Assembly (NCBI GenBank): GCA_902573175.1
Contig: CACGIS010000001.1
Span: forward strand, 1-64,000
Reading direction: 5' to 3'
From: Paracoccaceae bacterium
GTDB taxonomy: Bacteria > Pseudomonadota > Alphaproteobacteria > Rhodobacterales > Rhodobacteraceae
Length of the DNA stretch: 64,000 bases
Part shown: positions 36,001 through 43,935 of the stretch, one piece after another
How positions within the stretch are numbered: the first letter of the stretch is position 1
Layout of the letters: each line of letters begins with the position of its first letter
Notes under the pieces: generated by a model
The model's input: only the letters and a program-made list of their open reading frames with translations
What the model was told of the DNA's origin: nothing
The model's database searches: none
Position numbers and translations under genes: made by a program

Positions 36001-36252
36001 CGGTAAAAAGCCTTCATCTAATGATAAGTGCGCACTACTTGCCTCAATAATGTAGGTAGAAGATATAGAATTAATCTCAGAGAGAATTTTGCTGGTAAAC
36101 CTTTGGGGTATTTGTACCTCTCGATCACGCAAAACTGCAACGAAAGCAATGGTTACAACTGACAAAAATAGTAATAAGGAAAAAACCAGTGTCGCAACCC
36201 AACGGAAAATAGAAGAGTTCGTTTTAGAGATAAAAAATTTCCTAAAAAACAT
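33001..36252 (-). CDS. Large AsmA/YhdP-like envelope protein (DUF3971 type)
   Basis: A protein of about 1083 residues with one N-terminal membrane anchor (VATLVFSLLLFLSVVTIAFV near residues 18-37) and a long beta-rich body exposed to the periplasm. The weak, repetitive beta-strand pattern, the central DUF3971-like region and an AsmA-like C-terminal part (LNLRHLKNSSGMQGKLKI, LNDLASFDGALE, GLLGFNYRLKGNADRPEVLVNP) place it with YhdP/TamB/AsmA proteins, thought to bridge inner and outer membranes for phospholipid transport. A TTG at 36258 precedes the preferred ATG. It is divergent from bcp and directly upstream of queA. Confidence 0.8.
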   Translation of the reverse strand: MFFRKFFISKTNSSIFRWVATLVFSLLLFLSVVTIAFVAVLRDREVQIPQRFTSKILSEINSISSTYIIEASSAHLSLDEGFLPEIKIRNVDLFYSNEEPILSFNSLITKFSLVDLVSGKFRVSSVTLDSANLSIVRKNSGSLNLEFGSENTSGANELNAIGILKELDEFFISDEMERFQDLNLFGLTAQFEDQRTGRIYTVDGARFRLNREDQELFMGFDLALLSGGEGVATIEANFKSTIGQMEGDFGFILNNFSAQDIASLSPEFGWLSILEAPISGALRGSLDKDGQLKPLSTTLQIGAGLLKPSNDIKPIAFNSARTYFSYAPGSGEINFDEIFVDSKDLKATADGLLIVEDIADVPETFVVQLNFSDLQTGGFGLLNNGISSNSASTTFRVQLDPFDVEIPQLYIYDQNSLVSVHTDGFISVRDNNWIVSLDTHSDAADLENVFYFWPEKHKPKVRKWVADHFEDSELFDISMQTEIESGLAPKLSWSFAFSETSFTPLKGFPLVEQSNGHFVSKDYATSVILEEGIIFDDTGKVIDIAGSSFFIKDSRIKPSPAEILINADGALTSISQVLNKPPLKLLDRVQQPVNFGNAQISGKGRVEVLLKSNLTSDEITYEVNGTAQKFSSDVINPDFIISNGTLDFFADKEGLEIKGNAKVKNLPIQAELSGSLAKDEAKFLEIDFNLSEKALEMLPVGMPEIEISGSAPAKLYLKFLESNKVEFDLVSNLRGVELSYLPIGWVKEMTEEAELKVSGAIGNEFVLNNISLSSPDLVLVGSGVQQKDENFMLNFEKLALEDVFDLQLIIEKEGVIEVTGGELDMQEFIKLPLVKNSSKNSTPIIIYLDELKLYEEQVITKFTAALEATGKGKFSGNLNDLASFDGALERVEEGYSIRANSNNAGSFIRALGAAKAADGGTAQLNLRHLKNSSGMQGKLKIKNIRLRNMPALLELLDAISIVGLLDQLQGPGLVLNEIEADFVNLPDQIKFERASAFGPSIGISLEGYYAKATNDLNMQGVLSPLYVVNAIGSIFTRKGEGLLGFNYRLKGNADRPEVLVNPLSIFTPAIFREIFRRPVPNLE

Positions 36253-36332
36253 TCTCAAGACTTGTATCTTCTCTTTTAAATATCATCATCTGACCTACTA
36301 TCACCATTAACGCGTAATTATAGGATCAAAAT

Positions 36333-36794
36333 ATGTCAAATGCACCTTACAAAGCCCCTAGTGTCGTTTTGCCAAATGAAATTGGGGAAATAATAGATCT
36401 TAAAAACTTCAGACCTTACCCAATTGTCTTATTTTTTTATCCCAGAGACAATACATCCGGTTGCACAAAGGAAGCCAAAGATTTCACTGAAAACCTCAAG
36501 TTATTTGGCAGGGCCAATGTAAGTGTATTCGGGGTTTCAAAAGATAGTATTGAAAGCCACAAAAAGTTTATTAAAAAACAAGAACTGGCAATATCACTAC
36601 TTTCCGACCAAGACGGCACTGTATGCGAAGATTTCGGTGTGTGGAAAGAAAAGTCTATGTACGGCAAAACTTATATGGGTATTGAAAGATCAACTTTTAT
36701 AATCGATGGGACCGGCCTGATTGTAAAAGAGTGGCGTAAAGTAAAGGTTGCCGGTCACGTGAATGAAGTTCTTCAAGAAATTGAAAAAATTTAA
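36333..36794 (+). CDS. bcp: Thioredoxin-dependent peroxiredoxin (Bcp/PrxQ)
   Basis: Bcp reduces hydrogen peroxide and organic hydroperoxides using thioredoxin. The peroxidatic Cys is in FFYPRDNTSGCTKEAKDFT near residue 47. The position five residues later, where atypical 2-Cys Bcp enzymes carry the resolving Cys, is Asp here, suggesting the one-Cys form. VFGVSKDSIESHKKF, SLLSDQDGTVCEDFGVW and ERSTFIIDGTGLI follow the family. The 153-residue length is normal. It is divergent from the YhdP-like gene; no clear promoter element is seen in the 80-base gap. Confidence 0.93.
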   Translation: MSNAPYKAPSVVLPNEIGEIIDLKNFRPYPIVLFFYPRDNTSGCTKEAKDFTENLKLFGRANVSVFGVSKDSIESHKKFIKKQELAISLLSDQDGTVCEDFGVWKEKSMYGKTYMGIERSTFIIDGTGLIVKEWRKVKVAGHVNEVLQEIEKI

Positions 36795-36941
36795 TAATCA
36801 CTAAATAATTTTTAAATTAAAATAAAATTCTAGTAGATTTTAAAATTTCAATAAATGTAACTGTTTAGAATAAAATTATTGCCAATTTATTGTGATATCG
36901 TTAACAGAATTAAGGGATTTTCATTTGTCTACGGCATTAAA

Positions 36942-38291
36942 GTGAACAGCAAACACCGAAATATAGGTTTTTTTGACCGTACAGAGCGCTTTTTTAAAAA
37001 GTTGATGCCCGCGCGCCAGCTGCTGATAAAAACAAATGGGAAGACCCATTTTGTAAATTTGAAATCAAGTACCCAGGTGGGTGTTTCCTTTATACTCTTT
37101 TCTGTAGTCGCTTGGTCAATAATTTCGATAGCTATTGTAGCAATGGACAGCCTCGGAGCTGGAAATTTCAGAGAGCAAGCCATGCGAGATAAAGAAAATT
37201 ATCAATCTCGATTATTGTCTCTTGCGGAAGAGCGTGACTTCCAATTAGATTTATCAAGGCAAGCTCAATTTAAATTCGAGGAAGCCCTTAGCCATATATC
37301 ATTCTTGCAAGAAGCGATTATGAAGGGAGAAATTGAACGAAAAGAATTAACTGCAGCCCTCACACTCCTAAAAAACAAGCTTAACACCTCAAGAATAGAC
37401 GAAAAAATAGCCAGGAAAAATTTGGATCAATTAAAACAAGTAGCAAATTCAGATGCTCCAGAAAATAATTCTCCAAGCTTTTCCAGAAGTATGGAAACGG
37501 GTAAAGAAACTCTTCTTGCTAAAGTTTTAAGTGAAACTGCAGAGCAACGCGATATTCTTGAAGATGAGGCATATAATGCATGGCTGAGTGTAAAAAATAT
37601 TGAAAGAGAAATGAAGCTAATAGAGCAGCAAAATGAGCAAATATTCCGACTTATAGAGGAAGCCTTATCAGTTTCAGTTGGTCCTTTGGATAAAATGTTT
37701 CGATCTGCCGGTGTAAACCCAGAAAGTGTCATAAAGACAATTAGACAAGGCTATCAGGGCTATGGAGGCCATAATTTGTCTTTTATGGATGGTGGTGATG
37801 GCGAAACGGCTTTTGTAATGTACGATAAAAATTTAGATAGAGCATCAAGGGTTTTGCAGAACCTAGATGAGTTAAATCTTTATAGAATAGCAATAGAAAA
37901 ATACCCTTTTTATCATCCGATACAGACAGCTAATCGATTTACATCTGGATATGGCCCACGCTGGGGCAGAATGCACAATGGTACAGATTTTGCTGCGCCA
38001 CATGGAACACCTATCCGCAGTACTGCGGATGGTATCGTAACATATGTTGGGTGGCAAAGCGCTTATGGAAGATTGATAAAAATAAAACATGACTTTGGGA
38101 TCGAAACACGCTATGCACATCTCTCAAAGTTTCGTGTCAAAAAAGGCCAAAGAGTTTCTCGCGGTCAACACATAGGTGATATGGGAAATACTGGACGCTC
38201 AACCGGCACTCATTTACACTATGAAATAAGAATAGGCGGAAAGCCGATTAATCCAATGAAGTATATTAAGGCAGCACAAAATGTTTTCTAA
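36942..38291 (+). CDS. M23 family metallopeptidase (LytM domain) with coiled coil
   Basis: A membrane-anchored endopeptidase-type protein of about 449 residues. A short cytoplasmic N-terminus is followed by one membrane helix (VGVSFILFSVVAWSIISIAI), a heptad-rich coiled coil of about 180 residues, and a LytM domain with zinc motif GRMHNGTDFAAPHGTPI and HLHYEIR near the end. Such proteins cut peptidoglycan cross-links or activate amidases. The frame opens at TTG 36879; the GTG at 36942 fits the family N-terminus better, though neither has a good ribosome site. The bactofilin gene overlaps its 3' end by 11 bases, a conserved pairing. Confidence 0.87.
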   Translation: MNSKHRNIGFFDRTERFFKKLMPARQLLIKTNGKTHFVNLKSSTQVGVSFILFSVVAWSIISIAIVAMDSLGAGNFREQAMRDKENYQSRLLSLAEERDFQLDLSRQAQFKFEEALSHISFLQEAIMKGEIERKELTAALTLLKNKLNTSRIDEKIARKNLDQLKQVANSDAPENNSPSFSRSMETGKETLLAKVLSETAEQRDILEDEAYNAWLSVKNIEREMKLIEQQNEQIFRLIEEALSVSVGPLDKMFRSAGVNPESVIKTIRQGYQGYGGHNLSFMDGGDGETAFVMYDKNLDRASRVLQNLDELNLYRIAIEKYPFYHPIQTANRFTSGYGPRWGRMHNGTDFAAPHGTPIRSTADGIVTYVGWQSAYGRLIKIKHDFGIETRYAHLSKFRVKKGQRVSRGQHIGDMGNTGRSTGTHLHYEIRIGGKPINPMKYIKAAQNVF

Positions 38292-38766
38292 GAGTAAAAT
38301 AAACGAACCAGCACAAAAAGCCCCAGAGGTCTCTAAATCGATGGAGCCTGAAAAGCCAACTTCTACGATTCCTGTGGCAAAGCCGAAACCTCCAGCTTCT
38401 ATGCTATCACAAGACTTAAATATTGTTGGGAACATCAAGACTACTGGCGACATTCAAGTTGAGGGAACAGTTGAAGGCGATATCAAGGCTCACCTGCTAA
38501 CTATTGGTGAGACGGCAACTATTAAGGGCGAAGTTGTTGCAGACGATGTAGTCATTAATGGCCGAATTATAGGTCGCGTTAGAGGTTTGAAAGTCAGGCT
38601 AACTTCAACAGCTCGTGTTGAAGGTGATATTATTCATAAAACAATCGCGATTGAATCTGGAGCGCATTTCGAAGGATCAGTCCAACGTCAAGATGATCCG
38701 CTAGCTACAGGTGTAAAGCCAAAAGCTGAATTTGTAAAAAAACAAGAAACAGAAGTTAAAAATTAA
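38281..38766 (+). CDS. Bactofilin (polymer-forming cytoskeletal protein)
   Basis: Bactofilins polymerise without nucleotide into membrane-associated filaments that position cell-wall enzymes. Residues 1-40 are a Pro/Lys-rich disordered tail. The DUF583 right-handed beta-helix runs from SQDLNIVGNIKTTGDIQVEG through VEGDIKAHLLTIGETATIKG and VINGRIIGRVRGLKVRLTSTARVEGDIIH to GAHFEGSVQR, with the regular G-D/E-I spacing of the fold. Its start lies inside the end of the M23 peptidase gene, implying coupled translation and a working pair in localised wall synthesis. Confidence 0.93.
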   Translation: MFSKSKINEPAQKAPEVSKSMEPEKPTSTIPVAKPKPPASMLSQDLNIVGNIKTTGDIQVEGTVEGDIKAHLLTIGETATIKGEVVADDVVINGRIIGRVRGLKVRLTSTARVEGDIIHKTIAIESGAHFEGSVQRQDDPLATGVKPKAEFVKKQETEVKN

Positions 38767-38768
38767 CT

Positions 38769-39191
38769 TTAAATCTTGGGTGGTATAGAATAAGTGATAG
38801 TGGCTCGCGCTACTGGCTTTTCAATGCCGTCCGAGTAAACTTTAGAGTCGGCAACAACAAGGCTTTGGCCAACCTTTAGTAGTTCACAAATGGCAATTAG
38901 ATCTTTCTCTCCCGCCGGTTTTCGCATAAAATCTATTGAGCAATTTGTTGTTACTGCCAGTGCTTCTTTGCCCAAATTCGCACAAACAGCCATATATGCA
39001 GAACAATCCACAAGATAGAATATTGAGGGACCAGAAACAGTATTGCCTGGCCTTAAATGTTTAAAGGTCACGTTTAATCTAACGCGTGACCCCAGCTCGG
39101 AAATTTCGAGAATTTCAAAATCGTCTTTAATTTGTGGAAATATTTCCTCGACATACTCGCTTAGCTCTTCAATAGTAAAACGTAACGACAT
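38769..39191 (-). CDS. PaaI-type hotdog-fold thioesterase
   Basis: A 140-residue hotdog protein. LRPGNTVSGPSIFYLVDCSAYMAVCANLG corresponds to the central helix of PaaI/YbgC-like acyl-CoA thioesterases, with Asp at the catalytic position, and the strand TTNCSIDFMRKPAGEKDLIAICELLKVG follows. Substrate unknown; medium-chain or phenylacetyl-CoA derivatives are common in the family. It is divergent from an enoyl-CoA hydratase gene 56 bases away, with a palindrome between them. Confidence 0.82.
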   Translation of the reverse strand: MSLRFTIEELSEYVEEIFPQIKDDFEILEISELGSRVRLNVTFKHLRPGNTVSGPSIFYLVDCSAYMAVCANLGKEALAVTTNCSIDFMRKPAGEKDLIAICELLKVGQSLVVADSKVYSDGIEKPVARATITYSIPPKI

Positions 39192-39213
39192 TATTTTAAC
39201 TCTAGTTTTGATA

Positions 39214-39227
39214 CCTTAAACTTAAGG
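39214..39227. promoter_or_regulatory. Palindrome between divergent thioesterase and enoyl-CoA hydratase genes
   Basis: CCTTAA-AC-TTAAGG has perfect 6-bp arms and sits 20 bases upstream of the rightward ATG, between two divergent genes of acyl-CoA metabolism. It could be a shared operator. No regulator gene is nearby, so this remains a weak call. Confidence 0.35.
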
Positions 39228-39247
39228 AAATTTTTGGGGAGAACAAG

Positions 39248-40036
39248 ATGGCCATTTTAGAACGTAACGACAAAAACTCAGTTGCTTACATACTACTAAA
39301 TTCACCGGAAACTTTAAATTCTCTTTCAGATGAAATGCTCGATGCACTAACTAACGAATTTGAAAATTTAAAAAATGACCCGCAGATTAGAGCTGTAGTT
39401 CTTTCAGGTGCGGGTAAAGCTTTTTGCGCAGGACATAATCTCAAAGAGATGACTAAAGGTCGCAATGCAAAGGATGGCGGCAAAGCTTACTTTTTAGATC
39501 TATTTAAACGATGTGCAAAAATGATGATGCTCATTCAAAAATTACCCCAACCTGTAATTGCTAAAGTCCATGGAATAGCAACTGCTGCCGGATGCCAGCT
39601 AGTTGCAACTTGTGATCTAGCAGTAGCCGAAGCATCAACGAAATTTGGCGTTAATGGCGTTAATATTGGGCTTTTTTGCTCTACTCCAATGGTTGCACTT
39701 TCTCGAAATATACCTAGAAAGCAAGCGTTTGAAATGTTGACAACCGGAGAATTTATTACTGCAGATCAAGCAAAAACACTTGGGTTAGTAAATAAGGTAG
39801 CAAGCATAGAGGATTTTGAAGCGCAGACGGACGACCTCGCCGAAAAAATTGCTTCAAAATTAGGAGCTGCCGTCAAAATTGGAAAAGAAGCTTTTTACAA
39901 GCAATTGGAGATGCCAATAATTGAGGCCTACGAATATACTGGTCAAGTGATGGCAGAAAATATGATGTTGCGGCAAACCGAACAGGGAATTGACGCTTTT
40001 TTGAACAAACTTGAACCAGCTTGGGAACAAGATTGA
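39248..40036 (+). CDS. Enoyl-CoA hydratase/isomerase family protein
   Basis: A 262-residue crotonase-fold protein. The oxyanion-hole segments are GAGKAFCAGHNLKEM and HGIATAAGCQLVATCDLAVA. The second catalytic Glu of enoyl-CoA hydratases is not obvious: the region reads FGVNGVNIGLFCSTPMVAL, closer to the ECHDC3-like subgroup. So the reaction may not be classical hydration. GGGGAG precedes the ATG. It is divergent from a thioesterase and convergent with gluQ. It is clearly distinct from the caiD-like gene at 17614-18402. Confidence 0.85.
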   Translation: MAILERNDKNSVAYILLNSPETLNSLSDEMLDALTNEFENLKNDPQIRAVVLSGAGKAFCAGHNLKEMTKGRNAKDGGKAYFLDLFKRCAKMMMLIQKLPQPVIAKVHGIATAAGCQLVATCDLAVAEASTKFGVNGVNIGLFCSTPMVALSRNIPRKQAFEMLTTGEFITADQAKTLGLVNKVASIEDFEAQTDDLAEKIASKLGAAVKIGKEAFYKQLEMPIIEAYEYTGQVMAENMMLRQTEQGIDAFLNKLEPAWEQD

Positions 40037-40048
40037 TTAATTAATATT

Positions 40049-40885
40049 TTATAAACCCAATAAGGCCCGAACATCACTAGCCTTCAAACCGTCTTGTCTA
40101 TATTTATATATTGATTTTGAGTCATGTCTTTTTGCTAATCGCCTACCATTTTCGTCACAAATTAATCTGTGATGATAATAAAAGGGTTTTTTAAACCCAA
40201 GTCGTGAATTTAACACCGTGTGTATTTTAGTAGCTTCAAATAAATCTAATCCTCGAACAACATGCGTTATTTTTTGTTCAGAATCGTCAACAACGCAAGC
40301 CAAGTGATAAGCAGGGTATCCCTTACGCCATAAAACTACATCGCCAGCTGTTTTGGAAAATTCTTCTGACGAAAATGAGATTTCTCCCTTTTTAGGACCT
40401 AGTTCACAAAAAGAGAGCAATTCATTTTTATCCAAATTGATATGCATTCGAAGGGCGTTATCAAATTTAGTTTGGGATGAAAAAATATTTCCTCTACAAG
40501 TACCTGGATAGATAAAGCCATCCGGACCCGTCAATTTTTCACCTTCATGAGGAGCGCTTAAGGCATTTTTTATATCGCTTCGGCTACAAGTACATTCAAA
40601 AAGGCTTAACTCTTTTTCGAACCTAGTTAAAATATTTTTGTATTTGTCAATTTGCTTTGACTGGCGAACTACTGGCCCATCCCAAGACAAACCCAACCAT
40701 TCAAGATCATCAAAAATTTGATTTTCCCATTTCTTTTTTGAGCGTGACTGATCCAAATCCTCTATTCGGATATAAAACTTTCCTCCTTCTCTGCGAGCCA
40801 TATCGTGAGCAATAATAGCGGAATAAGCGTGACCTAGATGTAAAGGTCCGGTAGGGGAAGGTGCAAAACGGGTTATAAAGGTCAA
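40049..40885 (-). CDS. gluQ: Glutamyl-Q tRNA(Asp) synthetase
   Basis: GluQ (YadB) attaches glutamate to queuosine in tRNA(Asp). It is a paralogue of the GluRS catalytic domain lacking the anticodon-binding part, hence 278 residues. RFAPSPTGPLHLGHAYSAI holds the HIGH-type motif; a zinc-finger-like Cys set includes FECTCSRSD and GTCRG; LVRGLDL-type VVRGLDLFEAT and the KRHDSKSIYKYR region (degenerate KMSKS) close the fold. The start is TTG and its TTGA overlaps the stop of the methyltransferase gene. With queA in the window, queuosine modification is well represented. Confidence 0.93.
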   Translation of the reverse strand: MTFITRFAPSPTGPLHLGHAYSAIIAHDMARREGGKFYIRIEDLDQSRSKKKWENQIFDDLEWLGLSWDGPVVRQSKQIDKYKNILTRFEKELSLFECTCSRSDIKNALSAPHEGEKLTGPDGFIYPGTCRGNIFSSQTKFDNALRMHINLDKNELLSFCELGPKKGEISFSSEEFSKTAGDVVLWRKGYPAYHLACVVDDSEQKITHVVRGLDLFEATKIHTVLNSRLGFKKPFYYHHRLICDENGRRLAKRHDSKSIYKYRQDGLKASDVRALLGL

Positions 40886-41493
40886 AGTTTTTTAAGAATA
40901 TAAATATTGGACTTTAAATTAGCTTTGGGGAGATGGTCTCCATAACTTTTATGTAACATTGTTGCATGCCCCTGGCTGAGACAGCTCTTTACTTTTTTCT
41001 CATAACTTGGATCGTTGAGCGTGTGGTCATTAAATGAAAAAGCAAACAAACCGTTTTGTGGCAATAAAGTGAATAGGCTATCAAAAACTTTGAGCGGTGC
41101 CGCCCCAGCTCCAATCACACCAATAGCTGTTATAATTTTATATTGATCGGGATAAACTGGTATTTCAGTAAAAGGATCAAATACTTTTAGATTTTTATAA
41201 ATCGATTTTTTCTCTGCAAGACTTATCATTTCCTGCGAAACATCTAAACCATTGATATTCTCAAATCCAACCGCTTGGAGCGCAAAACCAGACAAACCTG
41301 TTCCACATCCATAATCCAAGATAAAATCAGATTGGTCAGTAACAACATCTTTCAAAGCATTCGCAATTCTTTTCGGAGTCACATATCCATTTTTTTGAAC
41401 TTCTTTATCATAAGTCGCAGCCCAGGAGGCATATAATTCTCTACTGTCGTTCGTGTCGCCAGAATAAACTTCTTTTAAATAACTTTTTGCCAT
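40882..41493 (-). CDS. Class I SAM-dependent methyltransferase
   Basis: A 203-residue methyltransferase with the SAM-binding motif ILDYGCGTGLSGFAL near residues 60-74, then NINGLDVSQEMISLA and the motif IV-like IITAIGVIGAG. The N-terminal ASWAATYDKEVQKNGYVTP is typical of the small Williams-Beuren-like alphaproteobacterial group acting on unknown small molecules. It lies between trmFO and gluQ and overlaps gluQ by four bases, so a tRNA-related substrate is possible but not shown. Confidence 0.82.
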   Translation of the reverse strand: MAKSYLKEVYSGDTNDSRELYASWAATYDKEVQKNGYVTPKRIANALKDVVTDQSDFILDYGCGTGLSGFALQAVGFENINGLDVSQEMISLAEKKSIYKNLKVFDPFTEIPVYPDQYKIITAIGVIGAGAAPLKVFDSLFTLLPQNGLFAFSFNDHTLNDPSYEKKVKSCLSQGHATMLHKSYGDHLPKANLKSNIYILKKL

Positions 41494-41517
41494 TAAGGAT
41501 ACCTTAAAGAATTAAAT

Positions 41518-42867
41518 TTAACCACGTCCATCAAAATATGACAACCAGTTCGACCAGGAAGTCTTGGCGCGTTGGGTATAGGCTTTATAGCGCTCAACAC
41601 GACCTTTTCGACCACCTTTAACGCCATCAATTACTGGAAATAAACCAAAATTTACGTTCATTGGCTGGAATGTTTTTGCATTAGCTCCTCCCGTAATATG
41701 ATTAACGAGGGAACCGATTGCGGTATCCGTTGGAACGTCAGGAATACCTCTATTAAGACTTTCTAAGGCCGCTAATCGACCAGTTAATAATCCAATTGCA
41801 GCGCTTTCAACATACCCTTCAACTCCAGTGATTTGTCCAGCAAAACGAATATTTGATCTCGGTTTAAAGCGAAGTTGTTTATCCAGCAATGACGGTGAAT
41901 TTATAAAAGAGTTTCTATGAATGCCCCCCAGTCTAGCAAATTTTGCCTCCTCCAAACCTGGAATCATTCTTAAAATTTCTTTTTGAGCCCCATATTTCAT
42001 TTTGGTTTGAAACCCAACGATATTGTAAAGTGTACCAAGAGCATTATCGCGGCGAAGTTGAACAACCGCGTAAGGCTTTTCATCTGAATGAGGATTAGTC
42101 AAACCAACAGGCTTCATAGGGCCAAATCTCAGTGTTTCCACTCCTCTTTCGGCCATTACTTCTATAGGAAGGCAACCATCAAAATAGTTTGCGGTTTCAC
42201 CTTCCTTAAATTCAGTTTTATCAGCAGCCAACAACGCATCAATAAATTGATAGTATTGTTCTTTCGACATAGGGCAATTTAGATAGGCTGTCCTTTCTTC
42301 CTCTGTTTCCCCTTTATCATATCTTGATTGCATCCAAGCTTTTGACATATTTATAGTGTCAAAATAAACAATTGGGGCGATTGCATCAAAAAAAGCCAAA
42401 GCATCGGAGCCACTTAGTTCAGCAATAGAATTAGCCAACTTTGAAGAAGTGAGTGGGCCTGTAGCTACAATCCATTGTCCCTCAGTTGGAATTGTTGTGA
42501 TTTCTTCATTGGAGATCCTTATATTTGGATGATTATTTATTTTGCTAGTAACCGTGTCAGCAAATTCTTCTCTATCAACGGCAAGAGCCCCGCCCGCCGG
42601 TAATTTATTTTGATAAGCTGTATTAATAATGAGCCCATTTGCAAGCATCATCTCCCAGTGCAAAAGCCCAACCGCATTTTGCTCATGATCATTAGAGCGA
42701 AAAGAATTAGAACAAACCATTTCGCCCAATTTTTCAGTTTGATGAGCAAAAGTTTTAACTTTTGGCCGCATTTCAAATAAAGTAACATCGATGCCCATGT
42801 TAGCAGCTTGCCATGCTGCTTCGCACCCGGCCATTCCACCGCCAATAATATTCAAAGACTTGTCCAT
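41518..42867 (-). CDS. trmFO: Folate-dependent tRNA (uracil-54 C5)-methyltransferase TrmFO
   Basis: TrmFO makes ribothymidine at position 54 of tRNA using methylene-THF and FADH2. The FAD site is [20 protein letters not shown]; other signatures are [28 protein letters not shown] (catalytic Cys region), [48 protein letters not shown] and [12 protein letters not shown]. Length of 449 residues is standard. It directly abuts the hisI stop on the same strand. It draws on the same methylene-THF pool as the one-carbon genes in this window. Confidence 0.96.
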   Translation of the reverse strand: MDKSLNIIGGGMAGCEAAWQAANMGIDVTLFEMRPKVKTFAHQTEKLGEMVCSNSFRSNDHEQNAVGLLHWEMMLANGLIINTAYQNKLPAGGALAVDREEFADTVTSKINNHPNIRISNEEITTIPTEGQWIVATGPLTSSKLANSIAELSGSDALAFFDAIAPIVYFDTINMSKAWMQSRYDKGETEEERTAYLNCPMSKEQYYQFIDALLAADKTEFKEGETANYFDGCLPIEVMAERGVETLRFGPMKPVGLTNPHSDEKPYAVVQLRRDNALGTLYNIVGFQTKMKYGAQKEILRMIPGLEEAKFARLGGIHRNSFINSPSLLDKQLRFKPRSNIRFAGQITGVEGYVESAAIGLLTGRLAALESLNRGIPDVPTDTAIGSLVNHITGGANAKTFQPMNVNFGLFPVIDGVKGGRKGRVERYKAYTQRAKTSWSNWLSYFDGRG

Positions 42868-43230
42868 TTATTCGATCGGAGCCATTATTTCTAATTCAGA
42901 TCCATCAACAACGCTTGTGAAAAAACAGCTTTTTCTTTGCGTATGGCATGCGGCTCCCTTTTGTCTGACGATTACAAGCAATGCATCTCTGTCACAATCA
43001 AATCTGAATTCAACTAAATCTTGGATATTGCCAGAAGTTTTTCCTTTTATCCAAAATTCGTTCCTCGAGCGGGACCAATATGTAACTTTACCTGTTTCCA
43101 GGGTTCTCTCAATTGCCTCTTTATTCATCCAAGCAAGCATTAATACTTCCAAAGTTCTTTCATCTTGCGCAATTACTGGTAACAGACCTGCGTCATTATA
43201 TCTGAGTGTGCTCGGGTCAAAGTCATTCAT
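42868..43230 (-). CDS. hisI: Phosphoribosyl-AMP cyclohydrolase HisI
   Basis: HisI opens the adenine ring of phosphoribosyl-AMP in histidine biosynthesis. The 120-residue protein is the stand-alone cyclohydrolase: MLAWMNKEAIERTLETGKVTYWSRSRNEFW is the core signature, followed by FDCDRDALLVIVRQKGAACHTQRKSCF with the zinc Cys residues. No other his gene is near. Divergent from the NifU-like gene across a perfect palindrome, and directly upstream of trmFO. Confidence 0.95.
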   Translation of the reverse strand: MNDFDPSTLRYNDAGLLPVIAQDERTLEVLMLAWMNKEAIERTLETGKVTYWSRSRNEFWIKGKTSGNIQDLVEFRFDCDRDALLVIVRQKGAACHTQRKSCFFTSVVDGSELEIMAPIE

Positions 43231-43272
43231 AGTAAATAATCCATTTGCAACTGGTGCTACTTAACCTATTTA

Positions 43273-43286
43273 TTGTTTATAAACAA
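43273..43286. promoter_or_regulatory. Perfect 14-bp palindrome between hisI and the NifU-like gene
   Basis: TTGTTTATAAACAA is a perfect palindrome 14 bases before the ATG of the NifU-like gene and 43 bases before hisI. It touches the ribosome-binding region, so it could be an operator or a small RNA hairpin. Evidence is positional only. Confidence 0.35.
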
Positions 43287-43299
43287 AAAGGAAAAGAGC

Positions 43300-43749
43300 A
43301 TGCCGTCTGAATCTGACTTAATAAAATTGTATTCAGGCAAAATTCTTAAAATGGCAGCCGAACCTATCTACCGAGAACGCTTGTCCGAACCTGATGCATC
43401 TGTAACAAAAAGATCACCATTATGTGGATCCGCAATTACAGTCGATCTGAATGTTGAAAGTGGGGTTATCACACATTACGGGCAAGACGTTAGAGCCTGC
43501 GCCCTTGGACAAGCTTCTTCAACCATAATAGGAAAGGCCATTGTCGGTCGTTCACTTACAGAAGTGCAAAGGGCTTACGAGGAGTTAAGTGACATGCTCA
43601 AAAACGAAGGCCCTGCTCCCGGCAAACCATTCGAAGAGTTGTACATGCTGAAGCCTGCATCAGACTACAAAAATAGGCACGCCTCTATCCTTTTAGCTCT
43701 TGAAGCAACTCTAGCTGCATTTCAGCAAATTGAAGAAAACGATAGGTAA
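43300..43749 (+). CDS. NifU-like iron-sulfur cluster assembly scaffold protein
   Basis: A protein of about 149 residues of the NifU N-terminal/IscU-like fold. Conserved Cys residues are in SPLCGSAITVDLN and RACALGQASSTIIGK, with a third expected Cys replaced in the C-terminal half; that pattern is seen in a divergent alphaproteobacterial subgroup whose scaffold function is inferred, not proven. The frame opens nine codons earlier, but the ATG at 43300 is preceded by AAGGAAAAGAG and is the likely start. It is divergent from hisI. Confidence 0.8.
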   Translation: MPSESDLIKLYSGKILKMAAEPIYRERLSEPDASVTKRSPLCGSAITVDLNVESGVITHYGQDVRACALGQASSTIIGKAIVGRSLTEVQRAYEELSDMLKNEGPAPGKPFEELYMLKPASDYKNRHASILLALEATLAAFQQIEENDR

Positions 43750-43776
43750 TTTAAAATCAACACTCTTATTTATTTT

Positions 43777-43899
43777 CTATATCAGTATTGGAATATGTAG
43801 AGCCGTTGCAAAAATTATAAATAAAGATACACAGCCTATCATATCAAGCAAAATAGCTTCTTTTTGTTTTGAAAAAACAGTCCTAATCTTAGCTAACAT
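43777..43899 (-). CDS. Small (40-residue) single-helix membrane protein downstream of recG
   Basis: This ORF is too short for usual cut-offs. It reads MLAKIRTVFSKQKEAILL, then DMIGCVSLFIIFATALHIPI and LI. A basic amphipathic start is followed by one hydrophobic helix ending in the LHIP motif. A good GAGG lies nine bases before the ATG on the minus strand. It begins 100 bases after the recG stop on the same strand. I recall similar small proteins ending in GLHLP in Rhodobacterales but cannot check this. The overlapping plus-strand ORF has no ribosome site and looks like noise. Confidence 0.55.
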   Translation of the reverse strand: MLAKIRTVFSKQKEAILLDMIGCVSLFIIFATALHIPILI

Positions 43900-43935
43900 T
43901 AAACTAACCTCACTAATACTTTTTTATTGTTTATG

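Noticed and set aside
42791-43264. 157-codon plus-strand ORF opposite trmFO and hisI
   Set aside because: It spans the junction of two firmly identified genes on the other strand and has no independent support.
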